DNA from: Psychrobacter sp. 28M-43
GTDB lineage: Bacteria > Pseudomonadota > Gammaproteobacteria > Pseudomonadales > Moraxellaceae
Direction: 5' to 3'
Length of the DNA stretch: 64,000 nucleotides
Assembly: GCF_014770435.1 (NCBI RefSeq)
Contig: NZ_CP061739.1
Span: 1,612,001 to 1,676,000 of the forward strand
The notes below the pieces were generated by a model, which worked only from the letters and a program-made list of their open reading frames with translations, was not told the DNA's origin and searched no databases. The position numbers were made by a program, and so were the translations under genes. Shown here piece by piece: positions 25,804 through 34,074 of this stretch; the stretch's first letter is position 1; every line of letters starts with the position of its first letter.

Positions 25804-27180
25804 ATGGTAACGCTCACCCCGACTCAAGATAAATACTTACCCTATGTGCTAGCAGTCGCGCTGTTTATGCAAATTTTAGACGCTACTATTTTGAACACCT
25901 CGTTGCCACAAATGGCGCAGGCACTCGGTGAGTCACCACTAAAGATGCAGTGGGCCGTCATCAGCTACGCATTAACCTTGGCGATTTTTATCCCTATCAG
26001 TGGTTTTTTAGCGGATAAATATGGCACACGCCGCGTATTTTTATCGGCGGTCATCATTTTTTGTGTTGGCTCATTACTGTGCGCGGCGTCGCAAACACTA
26101 GATTTTTTGGTTGCTTCACGTGTGGTACAGGGTATCGGCGGTGCCATGATGACGCCTGTCGCTCGTTTAATATTGGTCAAGTCTTATCCACGCAATAAGC
26201 TGCTCACTGTGATGAATTTTGCCGTGATACCAGCTTTGGTTGCACCACTAGTCGGTCCAGTATTGGGTGGCTATATCGTGCAGTATGCCAGCTGGCATTG
26301 GATATTTTTGATTAATATACCGATGGGTGTGGCAGGTTTTATCATGGGCAAAAAACTGGTCCCAGCGCTATTCGAAGATACCAAGCGTCTTGACTGGACA
26401 GGGTTTGTATTATTTGCCGCCGCTGCCTGCGGATTCACACTGGCTGTCGAGTTTGGTTCACAGACAGGTCGCGAGGTTTATGGGTTGTTGCTTGGGTTGG
26501 GCGCAAGTCTATTGATCGGTGCGTACATCTGGCATGCCAAACGGCGAGCAGCTCCCCTGTTTCCACTCAGCTTGTTTGATATTCGTACCTTTCGAATTGG
26601 TATTACAGGCAACTTGTTTACGCGGCTTGGTATCAGTGCAGTACCATTTTTGCTTCCCTTATTACTACAGGTGGTGTTTGAGTACTCACCTTCGCAGGCA
26701 GGTTGGCTACTTGCCCCAATTGCGGTGGGTGCTATAGGTATCAAACCTTGGGTTAGCAAGATTATTCAGCGGTTTAGCTATCGCAAAGTACTTGTCTACA
26801 ATACCTTGTTTATGGGTTCACTTATCATTGTACTAGCGCAGTTTAATGATGCGTCGCAGTGGCTATGGTTTATACCCATCTTGACCGTCATGGGTGCCTG
26901 CAACTCTATGCAGTTTAGTGCGATGAATACGATTACGATTGGCGATTTACAGGGCACACAAACCAGTAGCGGTAATAGCTTAATGGCGGTCAATCAGCAG
27001 TTGGCGATTAGCTTTGGTATTGCGTTCGGTGCTGCTGTGTTGAATCTACTACGTGAGCGTCTACAGATGGATACACTAGTGGCGTTCCAAACCACTTATT
27101 GGATATTGGGCATTTTGACCATTCTCTCGGGGCTGTATTTTTTACGTCTGAAACCTGAAGATGGCCGCGGTTTATACTAG
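25804..27180 (+). CDS. MFS multidrug exporter, DHA2 (EmrB/MdtD-like)
   Basis: A 458-residue inner-membrane proton-driven exporter with about 14 hydrophobic segments, as in the DHA2 group. Motif D1-like LDATILNTSLPQMA in the first helix and motif A-like ADKYGTRRVFLSAV after the second helix are visible, and the Gly/Pro-rich PALVAPLVGPVLGGYI matches motif C of antiporters. The start is ATG 25804 with GGGAC upstream; a GTG at 25750 would add 18 residues not expected in the family. No membrane-fusion partner is adjacent, so it resembles stand-alone MdtD. The exported substrate cannot be predicted. Confidence 0.88.
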   Translation: MVTLTPTQDKYLPYVLAVALFMQILDATILNTSLPQMAQALGESPLKMQWAVISYALTLAIFIPISGFLADKYGTRRVFLSAVIIFCVGSLLCAASQTLDFLVASRVVQGIGGAMMTPVARLILVKSYPRNKLLTVMNFAVIPALVAPLVGPVLGGYIVQYASWHWIFLINIPMGVAGFIMGKKLVPALFEDTKRLDWTGFVLFAAAACGFTLAVEFGSQTGREVYGLLLGLGASLLIGAYIWHAKRRAAPLFPLSLFDIRTFRIGITGNLFTRLGISAVPFLLPLLLQVVFEYSPSQAGWLLAPIAVGAIGIKPWVSKIIQRFSYRKVLVYNTLFMGSLIIVLAQFNDASQWLWFIPILTVMGACNSMQFSAMNTITIGDLQGTQTSSGNSLMAVNQQLAISFGIAFGAAVLNLLRERLQMDTLVAFQTTYWILGILTILSGLYFLRLKPEDGRGLY

Positions 27181-27285
27181 GGCGTGTCTTCAATCAAGAC
27201 AAGCTTTCTATTGAGTGAGACTTTACATACGACACATCTCTATTCTGTATAGCCGAAATGTTAAAAATAGCTTATCTATAGACAG

Positions 27286-27334
27286 AAAAAAGCCAGTATG
27301 CGACTGGATTATCAATCTCATACTGGCTTCTTTT
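27286..27334. terminator. Bidirectional terminator between the MFS and bfr genes
   Basis: AAGCCAGTATG (27290-27300) pairs with CATACTGGCTT (27319-27329). A/T tracts on both sides suit termination of both converging genes; the T6 tract on the minus strand is the better one. Confidence 0.75.
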
Positions 27335-27363
27335 ATTATGACTTACCTCAATAATAAGTACTA

Positions 27364-27843
27364 TTATGCGTCATCATCACTCATTTGCGATTGGATGTAG
27401 CGCTCTACACCAATACTCTCAATCAAGTCCTGCTGTGTCTCTAACCAATCTTCATACTCTTCATTGCCATCTTTTAGCGTGACTAATAGCTGGCGAGAGA
27501 CGTAGTCAGACTTTGTCTCACATAAGGTGATGGCATCAGTAATAATATCGAACTTTTGTCTCTCAAGACGTAGGTTGCACTCAATGATTTCTGGTACATC
27601 TTCGCCGACCAATACCTTGCCCAGTTCCTGCAAGTTTGGCAAGCCGCCTAACAGCAAAATACGAGCGATTAGGTCGTCTGACCATTTCATCTCAGCAATA
27701 GATTGCTTATATAATGAGTCATTAAGCGCCTCTAGCCCCCAATGACGTGCAATACGTGCATGCAAAAAATACTGGTTGATGGCAATCAATGACTGCCCAA
27801 GTACTTTGTTTAACGCGCGAATAACTTCTTTATCCCCTGTCAT
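27364..27843 (-). CDS. bfr: Bacterioferritin, haem-binding subunit with degenerate ferroxidase site
   Basis: A 159-residue four-helix ferritin subunit. Met52, the axial haem ligand of bacterioferritin, is present (AEMKW), but the di-iron site is broken: position 18 is Ser instead of Glu, 54 is Trp instead of His, and the helix-D E..H pair reads NEEY. Such subunits carry haem for electron transfer during iron release but cannot oxidise iron themselves. It is the second gene of a two-gene operon, 68 bp after the other bacterioferritin gene, whose features are complementary. Mixed 24-subunit shells are known in Neisseria and relatives and are likely here. Confidence 0.92.
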   Translation of the reverse strand: MTGDKEVIRALNKVLGQSLIAINQYFLHARIARHWGLEALNDSLYKQSIAEMKWSDDLIARILLLGGLPNLQELGKVLVGEDVPEIIECNLRLERQKFDIITDAITLCETKSDYVSRQLLVTLKDGNEEYEDWLETQQDLIESIGVERYIQSQMSDDDA

Positions 27844-27911
27844 TACCTTTCTCCCTTAATCTCTATTATTTATGCTAAATACTGTGAATGCTATTCATAC
27901 GTAGGATGATA

Positions 27912-28400
27912 TCAGACAATATTAGGAGTGACTTCAGCCATTTGGCTTTGTAGGTAATTCGGTAGACCAATCATGTCGATAAGACGGAGCTGCTGCTCAA
28001 GCCAATGCGCATGATCTTCTTCGGTGTCTTTCAACTGCTCAACCAGCATCTCACGCGTGACATAGTCATGCTCAGCTTCGCAAAGTGCGATACCTTCTTT
28101 TAGATGCTTTTGTACTTGATACTCTAAATCTAGGTCAAACTGCAACATCTCAGGGACAGTCGCACCGATATGGATAGCATCGACAGACATCTTTGGCGTG
28201 CCACTCAACATCAAGATACGGCGAATGATGTTCTGTGCATGTAGCGTTTCGTCTTCCATTTCATGATGGATACGGTCGTATAACTTGCCATAGTGCCACT
28301 CAGCATACATCTCTGAATGGATAAAATATTGGTCACGAGCGGCAAGCTCACCACCTAGTAAGAAATTCAAATAATCAATGACTTTCTGGCTACCTATCAT
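27912..28400 (-). CDS. bfr: Bacterioferritin, ferroxidase-active subunit without haem Met
   Basis: A 162-residue ferritin subunit with all di-iron ligands: Glu18 ([10 protein letters not shown]), Glu51 and His54 (DETLHAQ), the Glu of DLDLE, and the EEDH of helix D. Residue 52 is Thr, so the haem-ligating Met of normal bacterioferritin is absent. It should oxidise and mineralise Fe(II) in the cytoplasm. It is the first gene of the bfr pair, transcribed toward the haem-binding paralogue. A Fur-like inverted repeat lies about 185 bp upstream. A division of labour between the two subunits follows from these residues. Confidence 0.92.
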   Translation of the reverse strand: MIGSQKVIDYLNFLLGGELAARDQYFIHSEMYAEWHYGKLYDRIHHEMEDETLHAQNIIRRILMLSGTPKMSVDAIHIGATVPEMLQFDLDLEYQVQKHLKEGIALCEAEHDYVTREMLVEQLKDTEEDHAHWLEQQLRLIDMIGLPNYLQSQMAEVTPNIV

Positions 28401-28760
28401 AACGCGTACTCCCCTATTTATTTTTACCGATCACCATACATCCATAATTTATGATATAAGGATAGCATAATTGGCAAACTGATCAGTAAAAATCAAAATC
28501 AATAAAATGGCTTCTAATCTCAGATAAATATAGTAGCATACAGGCGCAGTATAGGGTGTAACGTTATGAACTAAGAATAAGATGCTAATTGAGAATCATA
28601 ATTAGCTACAACTAGTATTGATATGTGTTATGTAACATGCTGGCGTTTGAGTGAGATTATATGGACGCTTGCACCCAACCCTTTATGTATAATAAATTTA
28701 GATGCAGAATATTGAATATATTTTCTCGTATTATATTACAAGGTATATGATTGATAATAT
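28401..28760. other. Upstream region of the bfr operon
   Basis: 360 bp without a gene, between bfr and bfd, both on the minus strand. It contains a Fur-like palindrome (28584-28606) and presumably the bfr promoter. Confidence 0.4.
28584..28606. promoter_or_regulatory. Fur-like box upstream of bfr
   Basis: GCTAATT and its exact reverse complement AATTAGC flank GAGAATCAT. The core AATTGAGAATCATAATT resembles the Fur consensus GATAATGATAATCATTATC. Iron control of bfr would be expected, but the distance (about 185 bp from the start codon) leaves the mode of action open. Confidence 0.55.
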
Positions 28761-28952
28761 TTAAACGGCGTATGCTAGATTATCGAGTTTTGCATGATGT
28801 TCGTCTAGGTAGTCATTGACCATCGGCTCACAGCAGCCACAGCACGTTGCTACATCGAGCGTATCTTTTAGACCATCGAGCGTATCAACACCTGCAGCAA
28901 TAGCTGCTTTGATTTGCTTTTCTTTTACGTTGTTACAGATACATACGTACAT
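28761..28952 (-). CDS. bfd: Bacterioferritin-associated ferredoxin
   Basis: A 63-residue [2Fe-2S] protein that docks on bacterioferritin and delivers electrons to release stored iron. The four cluster Cys are expected in MYVCICNNV (Cys4, Cys6) and TCCGCCEPM, the usual Bfd arrangement. The start is ATG 28952, supported by a strong GAGGAG; a longer in-frame extension to 28994 is not needed. It lies one gene upstream of the bfr pair on the same strand, with its own upstream region and a Fur-like box about 160 bp before the start. Bfd genes are classically iron-repressed. Confidence 0.93.
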   Translation of the reverse strand: MYVCICNNVKEKQIKAAIAAGVDTLDGLKDTLDVATCCGCCEPMVNDYLDEHHAKLDNLAYAV

Positions 28953-29340
28953 GGATTGGCTCCTCGGAATACCACTATTCGATAATGACGGCATACGACA
29001 CTTGTATAAAAACCTTTGTGATAAGTGTCATTGATAAACGGATAATTTACTGTTTTCTAACAATGAAAAAGTAGTCGTTGAAATCACGTTTATCGCTTGC
29101 AGTATAATAACGATAATTATTATCATTTTCAATCACATTCGATATATTTATTCGTTGAGACAGTATCCTTGTATTACAGGCAGTTCATTTATGTAAGTGG
29201 ATATAAGTGTGCGTGTAACCGAATATTGTCAAAGGTAGTGAATTGACGATGAACTGTAAATTTGCTTATTTTTTAATCGATTTTGTAGATAACTGCTGTT
29301 ATATTGAACCCCTATTAACGAAGCCCATTGGAATTCTCCT
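28953..29340. other. Divergent region between bfd and the ArsR gene
   Basis: About 390 bp holding the bfd and arsR-type promoters. It includes a 13-bp Fur-like palindrome (29112-29124) and 7-bp arms GACACTT/AAGTGTC at 28997-29003 and 29023-29029 that could be a second regulator site. Confidence 0.4.
29112..29124. promoter_or_regulatory. Fur-like 6-1-6 box upstream of bfd
   Basis: GATAATTATTATC is a perfect 6-1-6 inverted repeat of the Fur hexamer GATAAT, with extra AT-rich hexamers on each side. It lies between bfd (-) and the ArsR-type gene (+). Confidence 0.65.
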
Positions 29341-29670
29341 ATGTCTGATAATAATTTTACGATACGACCTATCGATTTATTCAAAGTCCTATCTGATCCG
29401 ACACGTCTAAAAATATTTCAAATTCTTTTCAAAAAAGAAGCACGTTGCGTGGGTGATTTGGTAGATATGCTTGACCAGCCACAACCGACGATATCGCGCC
29501 ACCTAAACCATTTGAAAAAACTGGGTATTTTGAGCTGTGTGCGTGACGGTACTTGGATGTGGTATGAGGTCGCTGATGATTTACCAGATTGGTGTCAAGA
29601 TATCTTAGACATCACCTACGAGCAAATCACTCCTAGAGGAACTAGTAGTGATGTATCGGATCTTGCTTAG
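29341..29670 (+). CDS. ArsR-family winged-helix regulator
   Basis: A 109-residue winged helix-turn-helix repressor of the ArsR/SmtB family. DLFKVLSDPTRLKIFQIL and the recognition helix QPQPTISRHLNHLKKLGIL are typical, followed by the wing VRDGTWMWYEV. Classic ArsR members bind metal through a CxCxxC-type site in helix 3; here only one Cys is at that place (ARCVGDL) and another is at LSCVRDG, so arsenic sensing is uncertain. It is divergent from bfd and followed by a strong terminator, with no obvious target gene downstream on its strand. A role in metal or sulfur control is plausible from its position but not shown. Confidence 0.85.
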   Translation: MSDNNFTIRPIDLFKVLSDPTRLKIFQILFKKEARCVGDLVDMLDQPQPTISRHLNHLKKLGILSCVRDGTWMWYEVADDLPDWCQDILDITYEQITPRGTSSDVSDLA

Positions 29671-29757
29671 ATACTATTGTCCGCTTAGATTTTTGGTTCT
29701 TTGACTGTGCTTTATAAAAAGCGTTTAAGACAATAAATCTGCGGCAATGCTCCAGAC

Positions 29758-29790
29758 AAAAAAAGACCTACTTTCGTAGGTCTTTTTTTT
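29758..29790. terminator. Bidirectional terminator between arsR-type and cysA genes
   Basis: AAAAAAAGACCTAC/GTAGGTCTTTTTTT hairpin with a 4-base loop (TTTC), with a long A tract on one side and a T tract on the other. It lies between converging transcripts. Confidence 0.9.
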
Positions 29791-29835
29791 GCTCAACTAT
29801 TGATAATTCGACCTAAATTGCGCTAGGTCAAATAA

Positions 29836-30558
29836 TTATACAAGATCTAAGAAGTCACTGATAAAGGCGTTGGCTGGCTGATGTATCAGCTCCTCTGACG
29901 TGCCCACCTGCTCTACTCGGCCCTGATTCATCACGACGATCTCATCTGATACCGCTCGCGCTTCTTCTTGGTCGTGCGTTACCATGATACTGGTGATACC
30001 AAGCTCGTGGTGGATGTTCTTTAGCCATGTGCGCAGTTCTTTACGGACTTTGGCATCTAGTGCACCAAACGGCTCATCTAGCAGCAACAGCTTCGGTTTA
30101 ACAGCAAGTGCACGTGCTAAGGCAATGCGCTGGCGCTGACCACCTGATAGCTGATGCGGATAAGCATTGGCAACTTGTGGTAGCTGTACGAGGTCTAAGA
30201 GCTCTGACACGCGCTTATTGATATCCGCTTTGCTCGGGCGTTCGTTTTTTGGTAACAAGGTCAATCCAAACGCCACATTATCCGCGATGTTCTTATGGCG
30301 AAACAAGGCATAATGCTGAAACATAAAGCCAATATGGCGCTTTTGGACTGGAGTATTGGTCACATCCAGCTCATCAAACAATACCTGTCCAGAGTCGGCA
30401 TACTCTAGACCCGCGATAATACGTAGCAAAGTGGTCTTACCGCAGCCTGACGGGCCTAGTAACGTCGTCAGTTTGCCAGTCGGCACGGTGATATTGATAT
30501 TGTCTAAAGCCGTAAAATTGCCGAATTTTTTATTAACGTTGCGAATCTCAATGCTCAT
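29836..30558 (-). CDS. cysA: Sulfate ABC transporter ATP-binding protein, short form
   Basis: Energises sulfate/thiosulfate import at the inner membrane. The 240-residue ATPase has Walker [10 protein letters not shown]-loop MFQHYALF, signature LSGGQRQR, Walker [12 protein letters not shown] and the His switch VTHDQEEA. It ends at FISDFLDLV, where CysA of E. coli (365 residues) continues into a C-terminal regulatory/TOBE domain. No remnant of that domain is visible downstream before the terminator. It is the last gene of the sbp-sbp-cysT-cysW-cysA group. The neighbours make sulfate the expected substrate. Confidence 0.92.
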   Translation of the reverse strand: MSIEIRNVNKKFGNFTALDNINITVPTGKLTTLLGPSGCGKTTLLRIIAGLEYADSGQVLFDELDVTNTPVQKRHIGFMFQHYALFRHKNIADNVAFGLTLLPKNERPSKADINKRVSELLDLVQLPQVANAYPHQLSGGQRQRIALARALAVKPKLLLLDEPFGALDAKVRKELRTWLKNIHHELGITSIMVTHDQEEARAVSDEIVVMNQGRVEQVGTSEELIHQPANAFISDFLDLV

Positions 30559-30654
30559 AATCGTATCTCTTATTATATCTTTTGTCGTATCGTGGCAAGT
30601 AGCTGAGTAGCGACTGCATCCGTAGTATTAACATTATTTATTAGCTAATGGCAG

Positions 30655-31605
30655 TTATACCTTGCCAGTACTGTCCGCACTCGTCGATTCAGTAGTGACC
30701 GTTGCGTTAGCACTTACTGGCAGCTCAGGTGCGCTGGCAAGCCGCTCAGACTTGGCAAATTTACGTTCTTGTATCTTGGTCATGACTTGCTGAATCAGTA
30801 GCGTCACTAAGGCAAGTGCAGCCAATATGCTCGATAAGGCAAACGCAGCGGTAAAGTTATAATCGTTATAGGCAATCTCAACCAATAGCGGCATGGTGTT
30901 GGTCTCGCCGCGAATGTGACCGGAAACCACACTGACTGCACCAAACTCACCCATCGCACGGGCATTGGTCAAAATCAAACCATATAGCAGCGCCCATTTG
31001 ATGTTAGGCAGTGTCACATGCCAAAAAGTCTGCCAACCAGTAGCGCCTAAGGTTAATGCTGCTTGCTCCTCAGAGTCGCCTTGAGTTTGCATCAATGGGA
31101 TCAGCTCACGTGCAACAAACGGAAAGGTCACAAATAACGTCGCCAAAATGATACCAGGTACTGCATAGATCACTTGGAAACCCATGCTCTCAAGCCAGCC
31201 GCCGATAGTAGAGTTCAGTCCAAACAGCAGTACAAACATCAAACCTGCGACCACTGGTGATACCGAAAATGGCAAATCAAGCAAAGTGGTGACCAGCTGC
31301 TTACCTTTAAACTGGTAACGCGTAACCAACCATGCAATTGCGATGCCCATTACCATATTAATCGGTAAGACAATGCCTGCCGTAATAAGCGTCAGCTTGA
31401 TGGCTTGCAAAGCTTCAGGGTCTACTAATGAAGCGATATATAACTGCCAACCATTTTTAAAGGCTTCGTAAAACACAGCCAGTAATGGAATGACCAACAT
31501 GACAATCATGAATAGCACTGCAATGGCAATAAAGGTGCGACGTATCCATGGCGTATCTTTGGTCGCAGCGTTGCTTTGGTAGTCGTAGCTATTAGATATT
31601 TGCAT
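30655..31605 (-). CDS. cysW: Sulfate ABC transporter permease CysW
   Basis: One of the two inner-membrane permeases of the sulfate importer; it pairs with CysT and docks CysA. The 316-residue protein has six hydrophobic segments and the ABC permease EAA motif region EEQAALTLGATGWQTFWHVTLPNIKWALLYGLILTNARAMGEFGAVSVVSG. It starts only one base after the cysT stop, with GGAG as ribosome-binding site inside the end of cysT, so translation is probably coupled. The C-terminal tail rich in Ser/Thr/Ala is longer than in E. coli CysW (291 residues). Confidence 0.93.
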   Translation of the reverse strand: MQISNSYDYQSNAATKDTPWIRRTFIAIAVLFMIVMLVIPLLAVFYEAFKNGWQLYIASLVDPEALQAIKLTLITAGIVLPINMVMGIAIAWLVTRYQFKGKQLVTTLLDLPFSVSPVVAGLMFVLLFGLNSTIGGWLESMGFQVIYAVPGIILATLFVTFPFVARELIPLMQTQGDSEEQAALTLGATGWQTFWHVTLPNIKWALLYGLILTNARAMGEFGAVSVVSGHIRGETNTMPLLVEIAYNDYNFTAAFALSSILAALALVTLLIQQVMTKIQERKFAKSERLASAPELPVSANATVTTESTSADSTGKV

Positions 31606-31606
31606 A

Positions 31607-32491
31607 TTAGCGAGCTCCTACACGGCGCGACAGTTTCCACTGCATGATATTAATGGTCAACAAGATAACAAATGATATGAGTAGCATAAATAATGCCACC
31701 GCAGAAGCCCCTTGAATATCAAACTGCTCAAGCTTACTGATAATAATGAGCGGCAAAATCTCAGACTGCATCGGAATATTACCCGCGATAAAGATAACTG
31801 AGCCATACTCACCAGTGGCACGGGCAAACATCATACCTGCACCCATTAACAAAGCAGGTAATAGCTCTGGCAAAATTACTTTACGAAAAGTCGTCAGACG
31901 ATTAGCGCCTAATACCGCAGCAGCTTCTTCAAACTCAACCGATAATTCAGCAAGTACTGGCTGCACCGCACGGACGATAAAGGGAAAGCTCACCACAACC
32001 AGTGCTAGCCAAATACCTATCGGCGTAAAGGCAACCTGAATATCGAACTTGGCAAACCATTGACCAATCAAGCCATTAGGTGCATATAAAGTGGCAAGCG
32101 AGATACCTGTAACGGCGGTTGGTAGTGCAAATGGTAAATCAACCAAGGCATTAATCAGTGACTTACCCCAAAACTCATAGCGGACAAGCACCCATGCGAC
32201 TAGTGTGCCAAATACCATATTGGTCAGCATCGCTAAAAATGACATCCATAAGCTTAGCTTGATAGCGGCAGTGACTTGTGGCTGGGTAATGGTTTCCCAA
32301 AAGCCAGTCCAACCCATCTGTGTTGTGGTATAGGCCATCATGGCAAACGGTAGAACCACCAATAACGACAAGCTAAAGACAGTAATACCCATGCTCAGAC
32401 CGAACCCAGGTAGCACATTGCGCTGACGCAAACGGGTCAGCCAACCTTTTTTATTGCCGGGCTTACTGGCAGAAGAAGATGTTGCACTCAT
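31607..32491 (-). CDS. cysT: Sulfate ABC transporter permease CysT (CysU)
   Basis: First permease of the sulfate importer. The 294-residue protein has six membrane segments, DLPFALPTAVTGISLATLY, and the EAA-type loop FEEAAAVLGANRLTTFRKVILPELLPALLMG that contacts CysA. AGGA precedes the ATG. It follows the sbp gene by about 220 bp and is nearly fused to cysW. The order Sbp-CysT-CysW-CysA is the standard sulfate operon order. Confidence 0.94.
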   Translation of the reverse strand: MSATSSSASKPGNKKGWLTRLRQRNVLPGFGLSMGITVFSLSLLVVLPFAMMAYTTTQMGWTGFWETITQPQVTAAIKLSLWMSFLAMLTNMVFGTLVAWVLVRYEFWGKSLINALVDLPFALPTAVTGISLATLYAPNGLIGQWFAKFDIQVAFTPIGIWLALVVVSFPFIVRAVQPVLAELSVEFEEAAAVLGANRLTTFRKVILPELLPALLMGAGMMFARATGEYGSVIFIAGNIPMQSEILPLIIISKLEQFDIQGASAVALFMLLISFVILLTINIMQWKLSRRVGAR

Positions 32492-32714
32492 AGTGATGTC
32501 CTATTGCCTAACTGATGGTACTTAGCGAGGGTGCTCACTGTAAGACCATTATTACCATTGTTATCAAAATTATTATTGGTCGGCTTATGATATAAAGGAC
32601 ATAGTGCATACGACCATGTCCTTTATGGGGTGCTTCATGACTGACTATACGATTAACTAAGTTAATCCGTTTCAGTGGTTAGCGCAGTAGCTGCTCTAAG
32701 TACTCAGCAAGTGA

Positions 32715-33806
32715 TTACTGAGGCGCGTTAATTGCCAATTGGTCAAACACACCACCATCGCTGAAGTAAGTGCTCATGATCTCATCCCATGTGCCAAAGG
32801 CATCGTTCGGGCGGAAAGTCTCAACTGGCGGTAATTTGTCACCGTTTTTGTCAAGCACGCTCTTAACGCTAGGACGTAGATATAGATTGGCCGCTAGCTG
32901 CTGAGCAGGCTCACTCCATAAGTAATCAAGATACGCTTTGGCAGCGTCTGTAGTGCCTTTTTTATCTGTTACCGTCTTCACAACTGCCACAGGGCTTTCT
33001 GACTTGATCGAGTATTTTGGATAAACGATGTCTACTTGACCTGCACCAAAATCAGTCGCTGCAAGGTTGGCTTCGTTTTCAAACGTGACCAATACATCAC
33101 CAATACCGCGCTGTACGAAAGTCGTTGTCGCGGCACGTCCGCCGTTTTCATAGACTTTGACATTTTTTAGCATGTCTTTTACGTAGCCTTTAGCTTTTGT
33201 TTCATCTTGATTAAAAGCATGTAGACCATAACCGTATGCACCTAAGAACGCATAACGACCGTTACCCGTCACCTTTGGATTGGCCATGACAATCTCAACA
33301 CCGTCTTTGGTCAAGTCTTCCCAGTCTTTGATGTTTTTTGGATTGTCTTTACGTACCAAAAATACGATCGTACTAGTAAACGGAACCGCGTTGTCTGGGA
33401 ATTTACTTTCCCAATCTGACTCAACCAAGCCTTTTTTCTCAAGCAGCTCGATATCAGAACCTTGGTTCATGGTAGCAACATCGGCTTGTAGACCGTTGGC
33501 AACAGATAGTGCTTGCTTACTTGAGCCGCCATGTGACTGTTTGATTAAGATATTGCTGTCTGGATTTTCAGCTTTGTAGTGTTCCACAAACAACGGGTTG
33601 TAGTCTTTATAAAAATCACGTGCCACATCGTATGAGACATTAAGTAGCTCGATATTTTGCCCTTCTGTCGTCGCTGAACCATCAGCTGCGGCCTCAGTAG
33701 TTTCACTGTTGCTACAACCAGATAGACCAAGAGTCAAAGCAACGCCAGCAATACTCAAGGCACTAAGAGTTTTACTTTTCTGTTGATAACGAGCTACGTC
33801 TGTCAT
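32715..33806 (-). CDS. sbp: Sulfate-binding lipoprotein of the Cys ABC importer
   Basis: Extracytoplasmic sulfate receptor. The start is ATG 33806 with GAGG upstream; the frame is open further to 33857 but those residues are not needed. The signal ends in a lipobox (VALTLGLSGC), so the protein is lipid-anchored, unlike the soluble Sbp of E. coli. The mature part shows LLNVSYDVARDFYKDYN, QSHGGSSKQALSVANGLQADV and VLVTFENEA, all typical of the sulfate/thiosulfate-binding family. It lies directly upstream of cysT. A close paralogue precedes it on the same strand. Confidence 0.93.
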   Translation of the reverse strand: MTDVARYQQKSKTLSALSIAGVALTLGLSGCSNSETTEAAADGSATTEGQNIELLNVSYDVARDFYKDYNPLFVEHYKAENPDSNILIKQSHGGSSKQALSVANGLQADVATMNQGSDIELLEKKGLVESDWESKFPDNAVPFTSTIVFLVRKDNPKNIKDWEDLTKDGVEIVMANPKVTGNGRYAFLGAYGYGLHAFNQDETKAKGYVKDMLKNVKVYENGGRAATTTFVQRGIGDVLVTFENEANLAATDFGAGQVDIVYPKYSIKSESPVAVVKTVTDKKGTTDAAKAYLDYLWSEPAQQLAANLYLRPSVKSVLDKNGDKLPPVETFRPNDAFGTWDEIMSTYFSDGGVFDQLAINAPQ

Positions 33807-34074
33807 AAATACCTCAAAGATGTCTGTTGTGTAATGCAAGTATGCTAACAGCGCCATCTTATTATGTTTAATGATGAATATGCGTATGTTATTGCCAAAA
33901 GGGAATAACCAGTAAACAAAGCCAGATATATCAATAAGTTGTTAAAAGAATCTATATGTATAACTGACTGTTTGTTTATTGATGGTTTTAATACTGGCAT
34001 GTCCCCTATCTATCTTGTCCGTGTTTTACTAAAAGCAGCTAGGATAGATAGTTCTATAAACTAAAAATTAACGA

